A stretch of 64,000 nt of DNA, taken from positions 79,624,626 to 79,688,625 of the forward strand of contig CM019713.1 in the NCBI GenBank assembly GCA_009760885.1, in the 5' to 3' direction. Origin of the DNA: Achatina immaculata (taxonomy: Eukaryota; Mollusca; Gastropoda; Stylommatophora; Achatinidae). Position numbers and translations under genes: made by a program. The stretch's first letter is position 1. Every line of letters starts with the position of its first letter. Of this stretch, positions 48,161-59,039 are shown one piece after another. The notes below the pieces were generated by a model. The model saw only the letters and a program-made list of their open reading frames with translations, did not search any database and was not told where the DNA came from.

Positions 48161-48745
48161 GTCTCTCTCATTTGTCTGATCAGTCTTGACTGTTGTTTAT
48201 CTGATCAACCTTGTCTGACCTGTTTATCTTATCAGTCCAGTCTTTGCTGTTTATTTCAGTAAATATATCTCTCGTGTTTATCTCCTCAGTATCGCTTTTG
48301 TAAACATTGTTTACCTGATCAGTCTTATATATCTTGTTTATCTATTCATTCATGTATATCTTGTTTATCTAATTATTCCTGTATATCTTGTTTATATAAT
48401 AAGTGTTGTATATCTTGCTTATCTAATTAGTCTTGTATATCTTGTTTATCAAATTAGCCTATGTATATCTTGTTTATCTGATCAGTTTTGTATATCGCGT
48501 TTATCTAATTAATTTTGTATATCGTGTTTATCAAATCATTTTTGGATATCTTGTTTATCTTAATCAGTCTTGTATATCGTGTTTATCTCTTCAGTCTTGT
48601 ATATCGTGTTTATTTAATCAGCCTTATTATATCTTGTTTATCTCATGAGTTTTAAAAATATTATGTATCTGATCAGACTTGTATATCCTATTTGTCTGAT
48701 CAGTTTGACGTCTTGTTTTAGTTGATCAGTCTTATATATCTATGT
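48161..48745. repeat. ~27-bp minisatellite, unit D copy
   Basis: Diverged version with an extra unit near 48395 and base changes (for example TATATCGTGTTTATC). The frame at 48433-48648 is a translation of the repeat. Confidence 0.8.
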
Positions 48746-48884
48746 TATCGAGCAAGCTTTCTCACTCTTGTTTCTGTGATTAGTTAAGTCAGTCTTATTT
48801 ATCTGGTTAGTATTACATCTCCCAGCAGTGTCTCCTTTTTTTGTCTTTATCACGCATCTTCCGAATGCTTGAATTACGATAGAG

Positions 48885-49040
48885 ACAAAGAAACAGAGAG
48901 AGACAGTCAGAGACAGACAGAGAGAGACAGAAAGATAGACACAGAGAGACAGAGAGAGACAAAGACGGAGAGAGAGAGAGGAACAGAGAAAGAGGCAGAG
49001 ATAGAGAGAGAGAGAGAGAAAGACAGAGATAGAAAGAGTC
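48885..49040. repeat. GA/GACA-rich simple repeat, unit D copy
   Basis: A purine-rich tract equivalent to 23145-23312 with different internal structure. Confidence 0.9.
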
Positions 49041-49361
49041 AATCAGAGATATTAGTGAGAGAGGTGCGTATAACGTCGTTTTCCTTCACATTAAAGTTGT
49101 AATTGAATTCGTGAATGGACTCCTTTTTTAGTGAGCCTGAATGAGTAGCTTAATATAATTCATTGTCTTATCAGAAGAGTGAACATTCATGCTTCCTGAT
49201 TTAGTCTATATCTTTGATGATTATAATAAGATAAGTCTCTGATTTCTGACATATATGATCACACTTAAATTATCCATTATCTTCTGTGCCAGCCGTTCAC
49301 TGTCTTTTTTTCCGAGTGTTTTCAAGTTTCCGTCAGTTAAATTTTGACTGTCTTCATCTTT

Positions 49362-49872
49362 CATTCATCATTCATTAGTATGTTCGTTGTAGACCTTTAC
49401 CTTACTAACAGCTGTCGTGAAGGCCTCTCGGTTGTGACCAACATACCTTGTTGCTGATGCATCCATTCTCAAATTATCAGCAACGTCTTGTTTCCCATCT
49501 TCGAACTTGTCTTCTTTTCTTTAATTTTCCCATTATGTACCTTTTGAAAACTATTTTCTCTAAACTATCTTGATGTTAAATATGTCCAAAATGCTGAAGT
49601 ATTCTTTATTTAATCTTCTTTATTAACCAGCCTTCTTCAATATTAAATTCTTGTAGTATGGATGTATATGTTCTTCTCTGTGCCCATGATATGTGAATGG
49701 CTCTTGTGCAGGATTTACGTTCAAAGGTATTTACGTGTTCCTCAGCTGTTTTGTTAAATGTCCAGGTCTTAGGGACATCTGTTGCGATTGGAGAACTGCA
49801 TGTCCTTAAAATCTAATTTTGAGTTTTATCTGTCCCTCTCCACAGCTTCTTTAGTTTATTTAGCTTCTGATC
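49362..49872 (-). mobile_element. fam3 RTE-like LINE fragment upstream of EGF exon D
   Basis: Diverged copy of the shared fam3 piece; the tail side lies near 49362. Many stops. It retains the ATGTCCAAAATGCTGAAG and ATTAAATTCTTGTAGTATGG blocks seen in other units. Confidence 0.75.
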
Positions 49873-50035
49873 AGCGGTATATGTCCTTTTAATCTCCTCT
49901 TAATTATACAGTTGTTAAACTATCATAATAATATATAATATAATGATAGTACAGTTTTATGTGTTTTGAGGATCTTAAAACTTCTGGTAAAAGTGTCAAG
50001 AATATCATTCAGTTATTCTGTTCTCATTCTTTCAG

Positions 50036-50167
50036 AATGTCCCGTGGGAAAGTACGGAGATGTATGCAGTCTCTCCTGCCCGCCGATGTGTAAAGACCAA
50101 CGTTGTGACAATGAAAATGGTAGTTGTCTGTCGTGTACAGGGGCTCGATTTGGCCCAGCATGTGAAG
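50036..50167 (+). CDS. EGF-like domain exon, array copy D
   Basis: 132 bp, phase 1-1, acceptor CTTTCAG/AA, donor AAG/GTACTT. It reads CPVGKYGDVCSLSC, PPMCKDQRC, GSCLSCTGARFGPAC, with Val for Asn before the second Cys. All eight Cys are kept. It is the copy directly followed by an intact second EGF exon, so it is the one most surely used. The upstream sequence differs from the other units (a GGATCTTAAAACT stretch instead of GGGGATGTT). Confidence 0.85.
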
Positions 50168-51515
50168 GTACTTGTCATATCATACTGTGACAACTAATGT
50201 GACTTACTATGACCATGCCAAATGCTGATATGATCTGAAGAAATAAACACAATGTAACATTCATAATGAACTTTACAATTTCCTGTAAAATACACACATA
50301 ACAAGAACATGTTTGGATATCTCACAGCTGTTCATAGTAGAACACACGCATCTCATGGAAGTCAGAGAAAAACCAATTTAGTAGTGAAGCAAAATGATGA
50401 TGATGAAAGTCCTTGATGATGGATGAGTATCAAATCATTCAACTGAAACTGCTGGTGGAAGTACGTAGCACACATATTACCCTGACAACAGTAACATTCA
50501 CCAGTGTGGTTCCACCATAACATAAAAATCTCTGACGATGATAGTCTCCCACTTTGGAACACTTACACCATAACTAGAAGAAAACAGGACTGCTCTCTAC
50601 GACATTGGACACAGAATCTACTAATTAGTTAGGGTTCAAATCAGTTTCCCACCTATCCCGCCAAAAAGAAAACTCCCGACAATTCCCGTGGTACGGTGAA
50701 ACACTCATAACACGTGAACGTTTTTAACTCAAGGTTCTACACGGTTATTAAGGGGAAGATCATCCCCATAAGTTTAACTACTACAAAAAAGGGAGTAAAC
50801 TTTTATAGCAGTAAGGCAGGGGGACAAACCCTGAAAATCCATATTCTTTTACAATCATCATCATCATCGTCATCGTAACTAGCAAGTTCAGTTAACCGAG
50901 CATATTATCACAATAACATCGCTTATAGCAGTTTCAGAGATTCTATAGGTTCGCCTAATTTTATACGAAACAGCCTTTTTTTTCATCATAATTATCATTA
51001 TTATTGTCATGATCGTCATCATCATCATCATCATTATCAGACGTTTTGCAAAAAACACATGACTGATTCGAAATTTTATTTAATTTAAATGTCACTGTGA
51101 GAGAAGATCACCAACTGAATTGATGGCCTGCATGAAGGATCGGGTACTCTGGAGAAGCATAATGGCCAACGCCAGTCGGCACCGCACATGATGAAGATGA
51201 TGATGATGATGATGAGATGATGATGATGATGATGATGATGATGTAATTGTCACGCTTTTCACCTTTTAGTGAAATCTGATTTAATTTACAAGTTATTAAG
51301 CGAATTGAACATCAAAATATATTGGTAACAATTACAAATTTTCTTTAATGGAATTATCTATAAATTTTATCCATTAAATGAACCAATTGTCTAATAAAAT
51401 GTTCGCACGTATTAGAATTGGAAAAGTTGTCTGTCTAAGATATAACTGAATAAGAATATGCAGATAGTTAAAGATAGTTACAAGTTTTTTTTATTTTTAT
51501 ATTCTCAAATGTTAG
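50168..51515. other. Intron between EGF exons, unit D
   Basis: Equivalent to the intron of the other units, with CAT/ATC microsatellites near 50855 and 51010. Private features are the small fam2 insertion at 51096-51247 and scattered substitutions. Confidence 0.65.
51096..51247 (+). mobile_element. Very short fam2 RTE-like LINE 3' end with (ATG)n tail
   Basis: The + frame reads CERRSPTELMACMKDRVLW, then ANASRHRT and stop: the same C-terminus as the insertion at 4460-4943. It is followed by about 60 bp of ATG/ATGA repeat. A possible 6-bp duplication TGTCAC flanks it (51090-51095 and 51248-51253). It is absent from units A, B and C and lies in the intron before the second EGF exon. Confidence 0.85.
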
Positions 51516-51650
51516 ATTGTCCGGAGAACTACTATGGCAAGAATTGCTATACACCGTGTTCTGAGTATTGTTTAAATATTAGCTGCGACTACAAGTCCGG
51601 AAAGTGTTCTCAGTGTATGGAAGGCTATAGTGGATATAAATGTTTACAAG
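51516..51650 (+). CDS. Second EGF-like domain exon, intact
   Basis: 135 bp, phase 1-1, acceptor ATGTTAG/AT, donor CAAG/GTACTG. It reads DCPENYYGKNC, TPCSEYC, ISCDYKSGKCSQC, YSGYKC, with eight Cys in the same MEGF/SREC spacing as the array exon. It is the membrane-proximal EGF domain, because the next recognisable exon starts the transmembrane helix after three residues. The truncated relics in units A-C show that this exon was once part of the duplicated unit. Confidence 0.85.
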
Positions 51651-51899
51651 GTACTGTTTTGAACGCAAAGAAATGAACCGATATGTAATATTTTTTGTTT
51701 TGTTTTGTACTGTGAGAATAAACAGAAAGTAGAGAAATCTAAAACAAATGATGACAAAGCAGGAAGGTGTGAGAGAAAGTACAATGGCAGGTTGAATCAA
51801 TTTTTTATTGTTTTTATCTGAGTTGGTGAGAATATCAAGCCGTAGTAAACAATCTCTCCCCATCTTCCGAATTACAACTGTCTCATTTTCTGCCGTTTC

Positions 51900-52860
51900 A
51901 GTATCTGACAATTAATGTTATTTATCTTTATTCGGTGACCTTATATCTGACCATTTCTCTTATTTCTCTTGCTCCAATATCTATCTAACCATTACTGAAT
52001 TCCCTCTTTCTGTGGAACCAAAATTTGATCGTACTGATAATCTTCTTTCTGGAATCCCAATATCTGATGACTAGTTTTCCTCCTCTTTCTCAGACCAGAT
52101 ATATGACCATTACTGTTATTCGTCTTTGCACTGTCTGTGCATTCGACACTTTCTGCAATTCTTCTTTATTCTGACTCAAATTATGACATAACTGCTATTG
52201 TTCTTCTTTTGGCAAAGCATATGACATAACTGCTATTGTTCTTCTTTTGGCAAAGTATATGACATAACTGTTATTCTTCTTCTTTTGGCATAGTAATTGA
52301 CATAACGGTCATTGTTCTTCTTTTGGCAAAGTAAATGACATAACTGTTATTGTTCTTCTTTTCGCAAAGTATATGACATAACTGTTTTTCTTCTTTCTTC
52401 TGCCCAGTATATGACATAACTATTATTCTTCTTCTCTTGACTCAGTAAATGGATTTACTGTTATTCGTCTTTCTTCTGGCCCATAATATGACCATATCTG
52501 TTTTTCTGTCTTCCCTGTGTATGACATAACTGTCATTCTCTTCTTTTGGTCCAATATAAGATCACGCAACCTAAAATCTGATCTATACGTTTTATCATCT
52601 TTTCTGCTGGCCCTTATTTAACAATTTAAGATGTCCGTCTTTCTGCTTGTCTAATATCTGACCATAGTCATCATCCTCTTTGCTATGGAATCATTATGTG
52701 ACCATTTAGACCTATCTGCTTTTTCTGTTATATCAATACACAGTCATTTACGTGTATCCGTTGTTCTACTAAATCAGTATCTGACCATTAAATTCCTTTC
52801 TAATCGGGTTAGTACAATTAATATTCTTCTCTCCCTTCCGGTTAATACCACATGAGGCGA
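51900..52860. repeat. Degenerate ~38-bp intronic minisatellite
   Basis: Units of the type GACATAACTGTTATT plus GTTCTTCTTTTGGCAAAGTATAT repeat with a period near 38 bp, clearest at 52190-52380. They fade on both sides into related ATATGACCATTACTG/TTCTTCTTTCTGG units. The array is pyrimidine-rich on the + strand. No coding potential. 52861-53158 is plain AT-rich intron. Confidence 0.75.
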
Positions 52861-53158
52861 TAACTGTTGTCTCTCTTTTTTTAACTAGAGCGTACAACGA
52901 CATTTTCATCTATTACGTCACAAAAATTAATGGCCACCCCTTTATTTTCAATGAGCTTTTATATCAGCTAAAATCTTTGATACGATAAAGAATAATTTCG
53001 TTGAAACGTGTTTAAATGTCATCCACAACCAGTCCTCTATGCCCGTCAGGTATTAAAAAGTACTCACTGGTTATCACAGTGGGTGTAAAAATCACGTTCA
53101 GTAACGTTCTGTTAACGGTAAATGTAGGGTAGGATTCACTCGTTCCGCCAGCGCATTC

Positions 53159-53605
53159 ATTTCATTCATTCATTTGCATGTCCCTTGTGGATCTTTGCCT
53201 CCCTAACAGCACTTATGTAGGCCTCTCTGTTGTGCGCAAGATGGCCTGCTGCTGATGCATTCATTTGCAGATCATCAACGACGCCTTTCAGCCATCTTCG
53301 CCTTGGTCTCTTTCTTTTTCCCATTATATACCCTTCCAAGACTGTTTTCTCTAGGTTATCATGACGTTTAATGTGTCCAACATATTTATGTTTTCTCTCT
53401 TTAATCCTCTTTACCAGCCAGCCTTCTTCAATATTAAGTTCTTTTAGTATGGATATATACTTTTTTGTGTCCATGATATTTGAAGAACTCTTCTGTAGCA
53501 TTTACATTCAGAGGCATTTATGTGTTTCTCAGCTGTTTTGTTAAGTGTCCACTTCTCACAGGGACACGTTGCGATGGGAAATATGCATGCCCTTTAAAAT
53601 CCTAA
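53159..53605 (-). mobile_element. fam3 RTE-like LINE 3' fragment
   Basis: A (CATT)n tail at its left end, then the minus-strand C-terminal frame 53166-53501 (LKELNIEEGWLVKRIKERKH, RHDNLEKTVLEGYIMGKRK, AAGHLAHNREAYISAV). Upstream blocks are degraded. It is less complete than the copy at 57608-58158. Confidence 0.85.
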
Positions 53606-53829
53606 ATCCGCCAACTCATGCAGGTAAAAAACTATTGTCGATTCATGATGCAAGCTTTCAATAGGGACTATTGCTGAATAGGTGTCACGTTTCATTCATT
53701 ATAACCTTTGTGATAAAAAGACGTTGCCAGTTGCGTAGAGAGAAGGACCTTTATCCTCCTAGAACTTGTTTGGGCTATTGTGTGGTCTGAGAATGGCACA
53801 TTCTAGCTAGTCAGGTAGGAAGACGTTTG

Positions 53830-54230
53830 GGAGTGTCATTTTCTACAATACAAAGGATTTCGATGAGATTTAGAGCCATCGGGGGAGTAGAAGATCTAAA
53901 CCTCTCAGTACGTCTGCGTTGTACGAACCGGTAAGATGACAGATATCTCTCGTTGTCTGCCCTTCGCCGCTGGACAGTCATCTGTACCAGACTACAACGC
54001 CACCTGATGATTATTGCAAACATTAACAGTGACAGGGTGACAGTTTACAGACGCTTACGTCTATTCTAACTTACTTCACAAAGATCAGTAGCCAGAATCT
54101 CTCTCACTCCAGCTCAAAGCAGAGAAACCTTGTGGACTCCATGCGTCGAAGATGTATCGAATGCCTGGCCACAAACGGTGTTTACACCAGATTTTGACAG
54201 ACCAGCTGTAACAGTATTTATCTTGTGAGT
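53830..54230 (+). pseudogene. Tc1/mariner-type transposase relic
   Basis: Across broken + frames I read GKMTDISRC, RRWTVICTRLQRHLM, SDRVTVYRRLR, LTSQRSVARISLTPAQSRE and finally PQTVFTPDFDR, which resembles the block holding the first catalytic Asp in Tc1-like enzymes (VLFSDESRF). This matches the helix-turn-helix half and the start of the catalytic domain. The rest is missing and no terminal inverted repeats were found. Assignment is by pattern only. Confidence 0.5.
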
Positions 54231-54693
54231 TTTATGATGATGGGAGAGTGACTTCTCGGGCTTATAACTTTTATATGGATTATCACATCTGCGTAAGAAT
54301 TGTATGAATTCCTAGCATTTTAAATCAGGTTAATTCTGATAATATTTGTTCTGATGTTGGCTTCATATTATTTTTAGAGAAGTGTTTTAGAAAGTAGCCC
54401 TAAACCTTTGACTAGAAGTATATATAACACTTGACAACAGTCTTCCAAGTAGAAGATTTTCTGTTAGTTTTCCCGCACCAAGTAGCTGCCTAAAATGTGT
54501 CTATGGCTATTATTTCTTCTTTTTGTTTTCTTTCTGCTAACTTTCATATGCGAAGAAGAAAATATTAATTAAGGTTGGTGTTCTTTGTGCCAAATTCTAT
54601 CTGCTTTTTTTTTCAAGAGTTTTGTCTCTCTAAATTTCTACAGTTTCATTTTGTGCCTATCCAATTTATATTTTTTTGTTTACTGACTGTATC

Positions 54694-55115
54694 CACCAGA
54701 TGAAGGAAAGTTTATTTAAAGCATGCTCCACTAGAATACCGAAAGTTTATTTAAAGCATGCTCGACTAGATGAAGGAAAGTTTATTTAAAGCATGCTCCA
54801 CTAGAATACCGAAAGTTTATTTAAAGCATGCTCGACTAGATGAAGAAAATTTTATTTAAAGCATGCTCCACTAGAATACCGAAAGTTTATTTAAAGCATG
54901 CTCGACTAGATGAAGAAAAGTTTATTTAAAGCATGCTCGACTAGATGAAGAAAAGTTTATTTAAAGCATGCTCCACTAGAATACCGAAAGTTTATTTAAA
55001 GCATGCTCCACTAGAATACCGAAAGTTTATTTAAAGCATGCTCGACTAGATGAAGAAAAGTTTATTTAAAGCATGCTCCACCAGATAAAGGAGAGTTTAT
55101 TTGTAGCATGCTATT
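54694..55115. repeat. 35-bp minisatellite, about 12 units, two alternating unit types
   Basis: All units share GTTTATTTAAAGCATGCT. The other half is either CGACTAGATGAAGRAAA or CCACTAGAATACCGAAA. Types alternate for much of the array, giving a 70-bp higher-order period, with local doublings near 54940 and 55000. Nearly every unit carries the GCATGC palindrome. The array ends about 100 bp before the transmembrane exon. Confidence 0.95.
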
Positions 55116-55211
55116 CTTTTTACTTACTATCTTGATAACCTCTCACCTGTATGTGTATATGTTTTTATATGTTCCACTTGCTTGATCTTAAAGGCCAAAA
55201 ACCAAAAACAG

Positions 55212-55356
55212 AGTTTGAGTACATGTTATTTCTTCCACTTGCAATTTTGCTTGTGATCTGCTGCGCTGGTCTGTGTCCCTTGTTGTGTAAGCGAAAACGT
55301 GTGAAATCAGACAATGAAGAGGGCTGATCACCTTAAGGGAAGCGGATACGCAGATG
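55212..55356 (+). CDS. Transmembrane and juxtamembrane exon of the EGF-repeat receptor
   Basis: The acceptor AAAAACAG/AG gives phase 1, matching the EGF exons. After FEY comes a ~22-residue hydrophobic helix (MLFLPLAILLVICCAGLC, PLLC) and the basic stop-transfer KRKRVK, so the protein is type I with its EGF domains outside. The frame stops (TGA 55325-55327) 12 residues after the helix. The exon ends at a strong donor, ATG/GTAAGT (55357). Its 145 bp breaks the symmetry of the other exons; 144 bp, with GG instead of GGG at 55321-55323, would be open to the donor in phase 1. So either the receptor has a tiny tail or this copy carries a one-base insertion. No start codon or signal peptide is in view. 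Confidence 0.75.
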
Positions 55357-55478
55357 GTAAGTACAGTACCAGGACTTTATATCTCGACTGAAGTAAACGT
55401 TATCTTCCCTTGTAAAATGTACTATGTTGACTTAATCGAGGCTTCCTATTTATTTGATTTGAAAAATGTGTCTTAGAA

Positions 55479-55488
55479 AATAAATAAA
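55479..55488 (+). promoter_or_regulatory. Overlapping AATAAA polyadenylation signals
   Basis: AATAAATAAA at 55479-55488 gives two AATAAA hexamers about 155 bp after the in-frame stop of the transmembrane exon, in the right orientation. If the GTAAGT donor is not used, a transcript could end just after this point. Chance occurrence in AT-rich DNA is possible. Confidence 0.45.
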
Positions 55489-55689
55489 GAGCATGGAACA
55501 TTATCAGTACGAAAACACAAATAAGCCACGGTGATGTTATTACATCTTTTCGTCCGTCTATATGTATCTCTGTATCGAGTTCCTAGTATTTTGTTTTTCC
55601 CCTCTCTGAAAAGGTCAGAATACACTGTTATACTGTTTAATATGGCTAATATATTCTATGTTTCTATTCCATTGCTTTTCTACTATATA

Positions 55690-55790
55690 TGTTTTTTCTC
55701 TGTGCGGTATTTCTCTATCGTTTCAATATTCATATTCCGACTATTCTTTTCAATATTCATATTCCGACTATTCTTTCAATATTCATAGTT
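55690..55790. repeat. Short ~27-bp tandem repeat (TTCAATATTCATATTCCGACTATTC)
   Basis: About two and a half units. The flanks (55490-55690 and 55790-56160) are AT-rich with no exon, domain or RNA gene that I can recognise. Confidence 0.8.
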
Positions 55791-56164
55791 AATCTAGAAA
55801 GCTTTGATATTGGGCACAGCTTCACTCTTGTGTGATTTCATTCAAATATTTTAGATTACTTTGTAACTATACTTTCCCACCAGTCAGGGCTAAAGTTTTT
55901 CCAGCATACCGAGTGATTGTGTGTAGCTGTGTTTTTAAAATGGCTCTAGGCAATAATGGATGTTGGATCCCTAGAATGAAGCTTGGATGTGGATTAATTC
56001 TGAGTAGTCAGTGATATAAATCTTGCAGCACAGAGTAGACTACTGTTACTTTTAGAAGTGAAGTATTGGGCAAACTGGCAGGTTGAGAAGACTGAAACCT
56101 AAATAGAAAGATGTCAGAATTAATGAAGAAGATGAAGATATAGAAATTAAGGTTTTCTATATTA

Positions 56165-56950
56165 GCAACATGTTTGGGACCGACGAAAATGTCATAGCTC
56201 TTATCAGTAATAATGTGAATTCGATGCAAGAAAGAATAGATAGCCTGTCTTCAGTGGTTAACAAAGTAGGACTTAAAATTAACAAGGACAAAACAAAAAT
56301 AATGGAAATTCCCATTAATCAAAATGGAAAAATACACATAGAAATGACAGATATTTAAGCTACATACACCAGGATGGTGACACTAGAAAGGAAGTTAGGA
56401 TCCGAATTGCAAAAGCAACATCAATCTTCAAGAATCTTCAGAACATATGGAATTCTAAAGTTATAAGCACAAAAACTAAGTTAAGACTATTCAATTCAAA
56501 TGTAATATCCACCCTCATTTATGCATGCGAAAGCTGGAAAAAACTAAAGAAATAGGAAAGAAATTAGACTCTTTTGAAAACAAATCAATAAGGAAAATAC
56601 TCGGCATCAAGTGGAACGAAGTCAAGAACACTGCAGAGATAAAACAGATGACTGAACAACAACCAGTCTCATGGATGATCCGGAAAAGGAGATGGACATA
56701 TGTTGGTCACTTGATGAGAAGAAATGATCAGAGAATCCCAAAACAAGCTATCAAGTGGAACACAACAGGCCGAAGAAAAAGAGGCAGACCGCGTGAAACT
56801 CTAAAGAGGGCATTGTAAGAGAGCCTAAATTAACAGCCATAAAATCCTTTCATGAGGTTGAAAGACTCGTCGAACACAGGAAATGGCGAACTACTTTGCG
56901 AGTCCTATGTGACATTTAACGGCACGGGAAGGATATAAGATATAAGAGAA
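56165..56950 (+). mobile_element. fam1 RTE-like LINE 3' part
   Basis: 56170-56358 starts in the RT after the catalytic box, which reads FGTDENVIALIS where unit C has FADDITLIS, so the Asp pair is gone. It continues with LKINKDKTKIMEI. 56525-56818 is the C-terminal domain (LGIKWNEVKN, RRWTYVGHLMRRNDQ, RKRGRPRETLKR). The 3' end has ACGGCACGGGAAGG and an (ATAAG)-like tail to about 56950. Strongly 5' truncated. Confidence 0.85.
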
Positions 56951-57607
56951 GATATTAGCAAGAAAAGCCAAATATCAATGAAACACTAATAATTAGTGTG
57001 TAAGTATATGAAGCTACGTATACAACTATACACGAAACCATTGAGTAAAGATGTATAATAAAAGAAATGTAAGAACTTTAAGAAAAAAGTACAAACATCT
57101 TTAAATAATTTTACGGTCACATAGCTGTGACGTTCCGGTTGCACTTAATCACAGAAAAACATTATAGGACAAAGAATTAGTTCACATGAATGCTATACAA
57201 CAAACATGAGTGGATAAAACAAAAGATTGAGATATATAGTGGATGAATGATCATGTACAAAATGTGCCATTCATTCTTTCATTACTTCTTTCATTCATTC
57301 ATCAAAAAGACGAAACGTTATTACTATTGTAACACTACATACAGATGCGTCACACATACAGAAGATTAATGGATGCACACAGTGTACTCAACTGCTGCAA
57401 TAATCTACAGTGCAGCTGTGGAGAAAAATCACTATGCTGGTAACATTACTCTCTAGCTGTGAGAAGGTCAGGGGATCTGTAGACAAACACCACAGTATGT
57501 CTTAACAGCACGGAATTTATGAAAGAAAATATGACTGACTTATATGTAGACTAGAAATATATAAATATTTTGCTTGTACAGCCCAAGGAGAGCAGAAACA
57601 CTAACAC
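56951..57607. other. Non-coding stretch with a repeat related to 59040-59200
   Basis: About 57060-57230 resembles 59040-59200 (shared TTCACATGAA.GCTAT and GTGACGTT.CGG blocks). The minus strand reads CTGTGA, AACCGGAACG, TCACAG, in which CTGTGA and TCACAG are complementary. No ORF with a domain. It may be the end of an unrecognised element. Confidence 0.45.
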
Positions 57608-58158
57608 CATTCATTCATTCATTCATTTGCATGTCCCTTGCGGAACTTTGCCTCCCAAACAGCACTCCTGTAGGCCTCTCGGTTGTGAGCAAGATGGCCT
57701 GCTGCTGTTGCATCCATTTGCAGATCGTCAACGATGTCTTGAAGCCATCTTCGTTTTGGTCTTCCTCTTTTTCTTTTTCCCATTATGTATCCTTCCAATA
57801 CAGTCTTCTCTAAATTATCATGACGTTTAATGTGTCCAAAATATTTAAGTTTTCTCTCTTTAATCCTCTTTACTAGCCAGCCTTCTTCAATATTAAGCTC
57901 TTGTAGTATAAAAATATTTGTTCTTTTTTGTATCCACGATATTTGGAGAACTATTCTGTAGCATTTACATTCAAAGGCATTTATGTGTTTCTCAGCTGTT
58001 TTGTTAAGTGTCCACGTCTCACAGGCATATGTTGCGATGGGAAAGATGCATGCCCTTAAAAATCTTATTTTTGTTGTTCTGTCTGCTCCTCTCCACAGAT
58101 TCTTTATTTGTTTTACTTTCTGAAGAGCGATAGATGTCCTACTAACACCATGTTCCAT
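57608..58158 (-). mobile_element. fam3 RTE-like LINE, best 3' copy
   Basis: A (CATT)n tail at 57608-57626, then a 179-codon uninterrupted minus-strand frame: QKVKQIKNLWRGADRTTK, FPIATYACETWTLNKTAEKH, CYRIVLQISWIQKR, NIEEGWLVKRIKERKLKYF, GKRKRGRPKRRWLQDIV, HLAHNREAYRSAVWEAK, then stop. This is the region after the RT core of RTE-like ORFs. The intact frame shows a young 5'-truncated insertion, useful as the reference for the decayed fam3 pieces in the array. Confidence 0.9.
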
Positions 58159-58849
58159 ATTAATGAACTGGGACTGATCATGAACTATGTGTTTATGGGC
58201 TATATGATTAAATGTGTAGAACAGGGCGAGGAAGATTCCTTATGTCCCGTGTTTGTCTCAAAAACATAGAACAGATTAAGGAAACCATGGCCAGTGTTAG
58301 AATATCCCCTATATTCTTCAGTGTTAGAGCACAAGATTATCGTCATAAATACCTTACCTGACATATAAAACCTGCATTAATCATTTGATACCGAATTTTC
58401 TAACATCCAAAACAGCCAGTCTGGCAAAGTTTACTATCAAGACAGCCTCCGTCGCTGGTACAAGATGTATGGCTTGCCCAAGAGTATTTGTACGTACAGG
58501 TCCTCCTGAACAAACTTAACGATGCAGTCATTATTTAGCTTGTTCATCAGCCTGAGTTTGTTAGAGCAGGTTCGGATTTGAACAATAATAGTAAAAACGT
58601 CAGCGACGTGACGACTTCTGTCTGGTATAACTATTGGTATGTTATACCCAGAGATTATGTTGCTATAGAGTTTATTTAGTTAATGTTAATTTAGCAGCTG
58701 TTGCTGGCACGAATGCTTCAGGACAAAGAAAGAATGTACCCTCTATCAAGAGATTATGATGACAGGCATAGACGAAACTGACGATACTGACTGCCAGTGT
58801 TATAGTTTCTTCACATAGGGAGAGGAGCTTCACAAGGAAAAGGGTATTA
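58159..58849. other. Stretch with no recognised feature
   Basis: No long frame, exon-like pattern, tandem repeat or LINE motif recognised. Confidence 0.6.
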
Positions 58850-59035
58850 ATTTATTGATTGATTGATTGACTGATCTTTATTTCCACAGTTATAAGAATT
58901 GGGCATCTAGCTCCGTCTGACATTCTGCCATTTATCATCTGTCTTCCAAACATTCAGCAATTATGATGCGCATATACTAAACATAATTAACATTGACAGC
59001 ACTGAAGAAAACACATTAATAAGAAATATATACAT
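58850..59035 (-). mobile_element. 3'-end fragment of the CR1/L2-like LINE
   Basis: The (TTGA)n tail, then GATCTTTATTTC and ACATTCTGCC, TTTATCATC, ATGCGCATAT blocks, are collinear with 12512-12680, the 3' end of the large LINE. Only the 3' UTR remains. A further piece of the same region is at 59875-59945. Confidence 0.8.
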
Positions 59036-59039
59036 ATAA

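Noticed and set aside
48433..48648. Open frame with a 9-residue repeat
   Set aside because: It is a translation of the 27-bp minisatellite.
53811..54023. 70-codon minus-strand Arg-rich frame
   Set aside because: It is the antisense of the Tc1-like transposase relic.
54694..55115. Regular 35-bp repeats as a CRISPR array
   Set aside because: Units are directly contiguous with no unique spacers, in an animal intron; this is a minisatellite.
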